Below are positions 56,413-64,000 of a stretch of DNA of 64,000 nt, piece by piece. Within the stretch, counting starts at the first letter, position 1; each line of letters opens with the position of its first letter. The position numbers and the translations under genes are program-made. The stretch is from Macrothele yani (Eukaryota; Arthropoda; Arachnida; Araneae; Macrothelidae): NCBI GenBank assembly GCA_039090855.1, contig CM077023.1:83737127-83801126 (forward strand), given 5' to 3'. The notes beneath the pieces are model-generated. The model was not told the origin of the DNA. It saw nothing but the letters and a program-made list of their open reading frames with translations, and searched no databases.

Positions 56413-56540
56413 TTCTTTTGGGGTTTAATGACCACTGTGAGTAACTCAATGGGCCATAAGCAGTCGACCATCCCTAATTTAGGGCCATTTAGTTCTAGGA
56501 ATGGGAGAAAAACATTGTCTGAAAAGACAACAAATACAGA
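56413..56540 (-). mobile_element. tRNA-derived SINE, 3' part
   Basis: gtttaatgaccactgtgagt, aactcaatgggccataagca and cctaatttagggcc in the plus reading match the reverse of the SINE body; the tRNA-like head is not recognisable. Confidence 0.85.
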
Positions 56541-56829
56541 GTGCAATAACTGAATTACCAATAAGAAGCTTACCACGAAGCATCTGTAGAAAAGGAAATA
56601 AAAATACTTCACAAGGTCTTAGAAATTACTTATGATAAAAATCCAACTAATTTCATTTCAATTTTTCTATTCCAAACTTCACAAAATCCCAATGAAATTC
56701 AAATTTATTGCAAGTGGAGTCAAGAGTTTCTAAAAAGTTGACCTCATTTTGACAGCATCCTTAAAACAGTTCAACGCAAAATAGACTTAGAAACCAATAC
56801 CTTTACAAAATATAAATTAAACTCTTTCC

Positions 56830-57000
56830 CTTTTTGCCCCGGCGGCAGAGTGGTCAGATGCGCTGGCTGCTTATCCTTTGTTCGAGATGAGCCCTGGCCA
56901 AAGTCAAGAATGAGGCATGGGTACATAAGTGGTGTGCTTGTCTAAAGGTCCTGTCGCCTTCCTAGAACCAGTGGTCCCAAGTTAAGGATGGGGATTAAAC
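56830..57000 (+). mobile_element. tRNA-derived SINE, decayed
   Basis: It begins tgccccggcggcagagtggt and continues to agaaccagtggtcccaagtt and aaggatgggga. The B box is poorly kept (agccctggccaaag). The 3' body is cut where the next SINE-like segment begins. Confidence 0.8.
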
Positions 57001-57172
57001 TCACCTCCACCCCACCCCCTCAACGTTAAGCCGCGGCCCAACGGCTTAACGTGCCCATCCGACATACGGCGGATATTTAGTGGTTCGAGCTTTCCTATCT
57101 GCCTGGGATCGAAACCGAGGTCTTCTCCGTAGCAGTCACGAACGTTGACCACTAGGCCACCCGCGGCCCCCA
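57001..57172 (-). mobile_element. Second tRNA-derived SINE family
   Basis: In the minus reading it begins ggccgcgggtggcctagtgg (A box tggcctagtgg), has B box ggtttcgatccca, and a body aactcgaaccactaaatatc-like with ccgccgtatgtcggatggg and cgttaagccgttgggccgcg. The body is unlike the first family. It abuts the SINE at 56830 head to tail. Confidence 0.75.
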
Positions 57173-58662
57173 GAATACTTTTTCACAACTCATTTTCAAT
57201 ACTTTTCTCACAAACTCATTATCAGGAATGTTTTGAAAACCCTTGTTGTTCCATTCTAGCATGATATTACGTTTGCGCATTTTTCAAAGTCGCAATGAGA
57301 AGTATTACACCGTATACTAATTTAAAATTGACAGAAAATATTTCATTTAATCATGCATATAACAAACGCAATCAACTAAAAGGTTATGTTGATTAAAAAA
57401 TAATTTTATGCATAATGAAGAACGTGGCACACTGCAAAAATTGTGTTTGAACGTCATTTTTGGTTCAGAAGTGCAGCATTTTCACTGTTTTCCTTGTAGG
57501 CATCTCTTCAGAAAACTTGCACATGGAATCGAACCCGCATGTCTCGAGTTTTGTTTGAGTGTTCTACCACTTTCCGTTTGAATATGGAGATCATTTCTTC
57601 ATCGGGGCTTGTATCACAATAATTTTTGCAATATCTTCGAAATTCTGTTTGTCTTTTGATTATTTTGCTATTACTCACAATGCTTTGATTAGAAAATTGT
57701 TTCCACGCTACATCAAAATTTATTCTGTCAAAAAATTTTCTATGTAAAGTATCACACTAATATTAGAGTGCCAAGTATTTCGGTATATTTTCCGTTTTTT
57801 TCTTTCTTTTTTTAAACTCTTAAAATTGCTACAAAATGTATTCTTTTAATCAAGCATATATCCGGTTGAAATACACTCAAAATAAGATTCAAAGGAAGCG
57901 AGAAAGATGTCACCGAATTATTGGATGAAATAGCATGTCTTTCAACATGAAATCTTAAAAGTTTAATATTCCAAAGGTATTTTAAAATCGCAGTCTGTAG
58001 TATTTTTCGAGGAACTGTAGAATTCCTGGACAACGAAAGTTAATTTTTCAGTCATACTTTTAGTAGCAGAAATATCATAGTACTCAGCATTGCACATAGG
58101 CAAAAAAATCGGTAAAGTGGACGAAACTAAAAGAAATATTTGTAAAAATTACTCTAAACGACTTGCAGGGTATATAAGAAAATCTAGTCTTTTTATGCAG
58201 ATTTGCTACGGAAATTAGAGACTTTTATAATGGGACTTCAAGAGCCCAAAAATTGTACATGTTACATAATCCAGAGTAACAGAAGAATTTTTTACCACTT
58301 CTATGCACTTTGTTCAAGAGTCGAAATAACGTGCGAAATGCAGATGGGCCTTTACGCTAATTAGCGGACATTTTTTGCTAGAAAATGCATCGAAAATCTT
58401 GGCAATACTAACAGCTGGTGCAAAGATAATTCTGCCAATGCGCCCAGTTGAACAGATGGTATGACTAATATAAGCATATATGTATTTTTGCAGCCTAGCA
58501 ACGCAATTCGATATTTAAAAATGTTGTGTGATACGTAAGTTTTGCAACCTGAATAATTGTGGGAATATGTGAATAATTTAGTTAGTCTTCTGTTCTGAAA
58601 AGAATTAATTCAGTAGGGCTTTCAGAAGCCAAAATATCCTACCAATTACTAATGTGCTATTG
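57173..58662. other. Unassigned A+T-rich stretch
   Basis: No gene recognised. catggaatcgaacccgcatg near 57523 resembles a B box but lacks a partner A box. The plus frame 57559-57747 has no motif. Confidence 0.45.
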
Positions 58663-58743
58663 CTCCACCTAGTGGAAAATTGTGCACTGCACCACCAAGT
58701 GGAAAATTGTGCACTGCACCACCAAGTGGAAAATTGTGCACAA
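58663..58743 (+). repeat. 27-bp tandem repeat, three copies
   Basis: Units start at 58663, 58690 and 58717 and contain ccacc(t/a)agtggaaaa followed by ttgtgcactgca. Copies two and three are identical. Confidence 0.92.
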
Positions 58744-61489
58744 AAGGGGAATTGGGAATGCCTGAAAATCTAGATGGTGATTATGGTTATCATATAATAA
58801 TAATAAAAAGATTGCAGCCGCACGTATTCATTTGCTATTCCAGTGGACTTGTGGTTAGTGAGCCCGCCCGGGTCGACCTTGTAATCGATTTGAATGTGTC
58901 AGACGCTCTATAGCCACATGACTCTTGCGCAGAAATTTCAATAAAAAATAAAATAAAATAGAATGTTTTAGGCAAACTTTTACAAGTGGATATATCATGT
59001 ATAATTTTAATATATATTTACACTGCTTAGGAAGGTATTTTTTTATAAAGAAAATCTGAGAAATATTTTGAATTATTAGGTTTCGTCCTCGAAAAATATT
59101 TTCCAATGGAACTTTTAAAGAGGGGGGGGGGTGTCATTCAAAATGCAAATGAACTTTTATAACACTTAATAGAAGAATTGTGACCTTGAAAAATCGGAAG
59201 GCGCATAAGCCATATTGCAGCTATTTAGCGTTAAAATAATTTTTTTTCTCTGCTCCGAAGCGAGAAATGGAGAAAAGAAAACAATTAATTTAGCACACTT
59301 CCCCTCCAGTAGGTAAATTTTGAACCAGAAAATGGTAAAAAACATGAAAAGTTTTGCTCGTGATACAAACATAAGATGCAAAAGTAATTAAATATTCTGA
59401 ACACATGAGCAAACATGTCAACTTTAAAAGACATTGTAACACGGTGTTTCCCCCTATAAGTGATTGACATAATTATTGCTGTTAAAATTTGCAGAAGTTT
59501 TTGGTTGAAAACGTGATCACAAGATTTTAAAATTTATTTTGATAAAAAGTAAATTAAAAATAAGAAGACGTAAATTTATCCTGTCCTGAATATGTTCTGT
59601 AGGCACAATCACATATGATTTCGCCGTTTCTGAGTCGCAGGCGCAGACTGGGCTCCGGAATATCTGAAGAATTCCCTGTGGGCCGCCATATTCTGGACTG
59701 GTAAGCCTCATGCTAACTTAGGAATAAATAAATAAATATTTGCACTTCAGTATTGTAGAAGTAAAGCAAATGATGCTAAAGTGACAAAGTTTGTCTACTA
59801 TTTTGACGGCCTCAAAAAAAAAAAAAAAAAGAAGAAGAAGTAGAACGAGAAACTTATGTAGCAAATGTTGAGCCAAGCCCTATTTTTGTGCAACCTCCCT
59901 TTCTCGAATTACAAATTTAAGTCTTGTCCCTTCCCTTTGGGCTGATATTCTCTAAGTCAGTCAATTTTTGTCCATTTGTAGATTAATAATCAATACAATC
60001 TAATCAAATATGCTATCAATAGTCTGCGACAGAAACTATAAATTCATTGTGTACGTTAATGTATTGAGGTTCATCTATATAGTAAAATTTTAGAGTTGCT
60101 ACTGCTTTTTACGTATGTATTATACATTCTTTACCTCTGTGTGTTTTTTTTTTTTTTTTTGTACGAGATCTGGGTCTGATTCACTACTTTTTGGGCCTTC
60201 CAGTAACACGAGTTCTTGAACTACAGCTCTATGAAGTCTGTTTCAGTTACAGCAAAAAATATTTTTTCTGAAAGTAATTAAAAATTAATTTTCGCATGCT
60301 TAAATTTCTCCCACTTTATAAATTTGCACTGAAATTCTTGATACTCCGGACATTTTCAAGTTTCTCAAGAGATTTTTTGTAATTATTTTTATGAATGATA
60401 GGTAAGTATTGAAAGAGAAATTAATTTTTGGCACATTTGGGTTTCCGTCTTCAACACAGGTGGTCCTCACTAAAAGCAAAGAAACTATTACAAATTTTGA
60501 ATTCAGTTATCGCAAAAAAAATCCTAAAAATGGAATAAAGTCTACTACAGTTTATCTCAGAGAACCTGTTGCTTCTCAGCAAAGAAAGTAATTTTTTTCT
60601 TACACTAAATTTTACTAGAGTGCTGGGTGTGTCTGGGAAAATGGGTAAAATGTTGTTAAATGTTATTGTCTCAATACAAAAAAAAAAAACCCTCGATGTT
60701 TCGTCGACTTGTGTTGAAAAGATATTTAAACAGTTAACGGTGATGCTGACATAAAATGTTTTTTTTTGGGGGGGGGACTTATCTTGTTAATTTCCCCCAA
60801 AAGTGGGCCGCTTAAAATCAACTTCCATTGCCGTTTATGGACCACCAGTCCGTGAGTTGGAGGAAGCATGCTCGCTGGTAATTCGAATCTTGAAAAACAC
60901 AATGCTCGTTTTTTGGTATTTTCTTTTCTTGAACACAGATAGATACAACCAATCAGGAAGCATGTAAACGAAGGAAGACTTTTACCTGAACGCTAACGGC
61001 AGCATTAGGCCATCTTCACAAAGTTGCTGAACAATGGTAGGCAACGCCCTTCTAATCTGGGGTGTCAGGCTGTAAATGGGGGTGTTGGTGTTACACTATT
61101 TGGGAGAATTAGATGTCGAAAAATAAAGATGAAATATTTCTAGAATATGAAGCACAAGTATGAAAGCCCAGAACTTCAAAAATTAAATCAGTAAATGACA
61201 ACTAAAAATTAAATTGTGTTACGCACTAGGGTAATTGTCACCGTTTATTGCATTTTTAATTTTGAAGAAAATTTCGCCATTGTTTCTTAATATAATGCCT
61301 CTCTGGAAGAAAAGAACTAAGAAATTTTATTAAGCAATATGATTGCGGTTAGTTTTCTTTTAAATTAGTATTAAATTTATGGAAAATTAATCCAAAAGAT
61401 AAGTTTCATAAATGCTTCCCACTCTTTCGGCTGTTAAATTCAAAACTTAGTAAAGATGCTTCTCACTCTTTTGGCCGTGTTAGGATTAG
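58744..61489. other. Unassigned A+T-rich stretch
   Basis: No gene, RNA or known repeat recognised. Homopolymer runs: A at 59815-59830, T at 60144-60160, G at 60767-60776. Small open frames (for example 58855-59106, 60409-60591) have no motif. ctggtaattcgaatcttgaa near 60876 is a weak B-box look-alike. Confidence 0.45.
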
Positions 61490-62019
61490 GGTCGGAGCTA
61501 GCAAGGGCCTGGGAGGGGTGGGGCACAGCTCATCTTGCGAGGCAAGCAAGCCCACCCCCCGGAAGATGGACTTTGTTGTAAATCCTCTGAACTTTTACTT
61601 TCGTTGGTTTATGGAAATCATTGTTGTATTTCATATAAGTATTAATACCTTATTTATTCGTGTATTGAACTTTTTTAAAATGTATAATTGAAATGTTATA
61701 GCACTAACGATGGATGACTCAAAAGAAATTACTTTTTGGGGTGAATCAGCAGGAACATCAGCGCCAATCATTCTCAACCACTCGGCTTGTTGGTGTTCAG
61801 GGAAGGGAGAAATGACTCTTCTCTTTTCCTTTTCTCAAAGAAACGTGAAAAAAAAAAAAAAAAAAAAAACAGAGGCAGAGGTGGATGGATACGTAGTTGC
61901 CCAGAATGGTAAAATTCTGTTCTGCTAAGTGACTATGAAATGCTAAGCTGCAGTTAAGAAACTTCCATGTAGTAGCTAATTCCTTAGAAGGAAATGGTCC
62001 TGAAGGGAAATCCTTGTGC

Positions 62020-62031
62020 GAGAGAGAGAGA

Positions 62032-62107
<76 letters not shown>
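62020..62107. repeat. (GA)n microsatellite with CAAAGAG interruptions
   Basis: About 88 bp of ga dinucleotides broken twice by caaagag. Copy 1 of the repeat has only a short purine stretch at the same place (16198-16215). Confidence 0.95.
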
Positions 62108-62109
<2 letters not shown>

Positions 62110-62441
62110 CAGTAAGGCAGACAGAAAGACAGAGAGCTTTCAACTTTTTCCTATTCATGCCTTTAGGGTCAGTAGGAGTGATTTTACGATGCGTATGTAT
62201 GGGAGAAAAGGGGGTTTGTTGGCGTGGATCTGGAGCTCTTAGTCTTTGATTGGGGAAGGTAATGGATTTGGCTGTTTTCAACGGTAAGAAGAGGCGCGTT
62301 TCCGATCACCAGCAAAGAAGAATGTGCGATACAAGATGTAGAAAAAAGTGGTACCGAAGAAGGGCAGTAGAAAGAGTCAAAATACGACATCAATAGTTCC
62401 TCGATGCTATCACGTAGATCCGCGGAAAGAGACTAGAGTAC

Positions 62442-62442
<1 letters not shown>

Positions 62443-62475
<33 letters not shown>
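62443..62475. repeat. 33-bp A run
   Basis: Uninterrupted A homopolymer inside dispersed repeat A copy 2; copy 1 has about eight A bases there (16485). Confidence 0.95.
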
Positions 62476-62477
<2 letters not shown>

Positions 62478-62669
62478 AAGTAGTTTATCCACAATAAGAA
62501 ACCTGCAACTCAACTAGAATCAAGTAAATTCAGAGAATGTAATTTCATTTTATATTTTAAGAGAGTTCAGTTTTCTTTCACCGCCTCGTTATCTATATTT
62601 TATATTTTATTGTTTCTACTTTTTGGCATGGAGAAATTAATCGCTAGTGAAATAAATTAACAAAAGGAG

Positions 62670-62700
<31 letters not shown>

Positions 62701-62830
62701 CACAAAGAAAAACTTGCGCCTGTATCCGTGGAAAAAGTTATTTTGTAGTTAAACACCGAGCCCCCGAAAAAGACCCTACAGCTCAGCCGCTCCGGGTCTG
62801 GGACTTACCTACGGCCTTGCTTAGGATGTA

Positions 62831-63935
62831 TAGGCGTTTTTGATGTTTTGAAAATTTCATTGTGCTACAGTTTTGCTGGTTTTTTTAAAGCCCGCAAACA
62901 AAGCTTTGGCTATAAGATAGCCATGTTTCATTATGCAGTATTTAATGCCATTCTCTCTTCTCTTCTAATCTTTCCTTGTGATTTTTCTCTTTATTTTTAA
63001 ATTCTCGAAAAAGAAACAGAAATGTGAAATATATACTTTTCTTTTGACAATATATTGCGCTCAAAGCCAGTCAAAACAAATCCCATTTTCTTTCCCATAA
63101 TTCAGCTTTTAGGAAAGTGGTCGTTTATCTTCGTTGACATCCTATTCTACACTTTATTGTGTTTAACAGCTTTATAGGGTAATTGCTTACTTACCATTTC
63201 CTGCTTCGATCTGGGCCAGGTGTTCTTCGGTTTATCATTAGGTATGACTACCGGCGTTCCACAAATTACTGTAAGACAATCACATTTAATTTCTCCGTGC
63301 GTTTTCATAACTGAGATTCTGATAACTAAATTTTAGATAAACACGGTGTTGTGATCTTGATTTCGTTTTGCTCACACTCCGAAAAAAAAAATGCTTATAA
63401 TCTAACGACTGATTTTTAAAGGTTAAGCAATACCGCAAAACATGTTCAAATACCATGGATTAAATGATCTCCTTCAAAAGAATGAAGACATCTGTCAGAC
63501 ATATTAAACACGTTACAACGGATTATGCATTGATCGGTCATGTATTGATATGATTTCCTGACATCTTTGAAGCAACCAAGAGACACTAAATTCTCACATC
63601 TTTGAAGCAACCTACGGACATTTCATTTCCAGAAATCGTTAATTTCCATGGATCGGTTCTCTCGTTAGTATTAAACAGAAAAGCCGACGGCATGTCAGAA
63701 TAAACAAATGGGTACTGCCAGAAAGAAAAGTTAATTTTATTCGTCTGCCCGAATTTGTTCCTCTCAACTTCTGGTTCATCTGGAAGGTTGATATTTCAAG
63801 TTTTTGTCACATACTTCTTCTGTAACATTATCAGAATCTGCGGTTGACAGTTACGTTAATACGGAAGAGAGAGAGAGAGAGAGAGAGAGCATATGGATGT
63901 TTTAAATCCTGATTTACGGGATTTGTAGACATACA
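62831..63935. other. Unassigned stretch with (GA)n
   Basis: No gene recognised. tgacatctttgaagcaacc-type sequence occurs twice (63557-63577 and 63595-63613). A (GA) run lies at 63865-63889. Confidence 0.45.
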
Positions 63936-64000
63936 TTAGTACGGTGTCGGTCCCCCTTTGGCCTTAATGTATGCACTGACCCTTCGAGACATGCTTTCGA
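63936..64000 (-). pseudogene. Tc1-like transposase H, C-terminal end, cut by window edge
   Basis: The minus strand reads ESMSRRVSAYIKAKGGPTPY then TAA (63936-63938), the standard C-terminus of Tc1 transposases (compare [19 protein letters not shown] in element B). The rest lies beyond 64000, so whether the gene is intact cannot be told. Confidence 0.85.

Larger units (their letters stand above)
61490..62830 (+). repeat. Dispersed repeat A, copy 2
   Basis: Uninterrupted copy of the repeat at 15640-16746 and 18158-18250. Extra simple sequence has grown in it: an A run (61850-61869), (GA)n (62020-62107) and two long A runs (62443-62475, 62670-62698). The open frames over the GA tract are translations of simple repeats. 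No recognisable protein. Confidence 0.72.

Noticed and set aside
60830..60900. tRNA-like element around ggtaattcgaatcttg
   Set aside because: Only a weak B-box resemblance; no A box at the expected distance and no body shared with other SINEs.
61976..62281. Ser/Leu- and Arg/Glu-rich reading frames on both strands
   Set aside because: They are translations of the (GA)n microsatellite.

Overview
This window is repeat-rich, A+T-rich nuclear DNA from an animal, most likely an invertebrate and perhaps an arthropod. The evidence is its repeat content: a mariner element, seven or eight Tc1-like lineages, hAT transposons and their short derivatives, RTE-type retrotransposon 3' ends, tRNA-derived SINEs and large foldback elements. 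I see no bacterial-style operon and no confidently recognisable host protein gene. Species assignment is a guess. Nearly all recognisable coding sequence is decayed transposase or reverse transcriptase, with in-frame stops and frameshifts.

Layout. 0-4 kb: a hAT transposase relic on the minus strand, split by a full-length mariner with both inverted ends. 4-7.1 kb: a tandem array in which a 15-bp box close to the CTCF insulator core recurs 13 times about 150 bp apart, within a 457-bp higher-order period. 7.7-21.6 kb: a graveyard of seven different Tc1-like elements, most with legible inverted ends and TA target sites, one interrupted by a SINE. 11.2-12.0 kb: an RTE 3' end.

24.6-32.1 kb: nested giant palindromes. 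Two foldback elements (24602-26112 and 27921-29974) have 15-bp minisatellite ends, inverted arrays of ~120-bp satellites inside, and 7-8 bp target duplications; the second sits inside a still larger palindrome. A related element at 38195-40229 is inserted in an RTE copy with a 7-bp duplication. These appear to be one family of modular foldback transposons and are the most novel content.

35-46 kb: hAT-type non-autonomous elements, one with a perfect 8-bp target duplication and one inserted in a larger dispersed repeat. 45-57 kb: dense tRNA-derived SINEs, further hAT relics, and a CpG-rich patch near 50.4 kb that could be the first exon of a host gene. 61.5-62.8 kb: a second copy of a repeat first seen at 15.6-18.2 kb. 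The window ends in the 3' end of another Tc1 transposase.

The elements are best read as a stratigraphy: who interrupts whom gives several relative insertion ages. All assignments come from reading the sequence; no database search was made.
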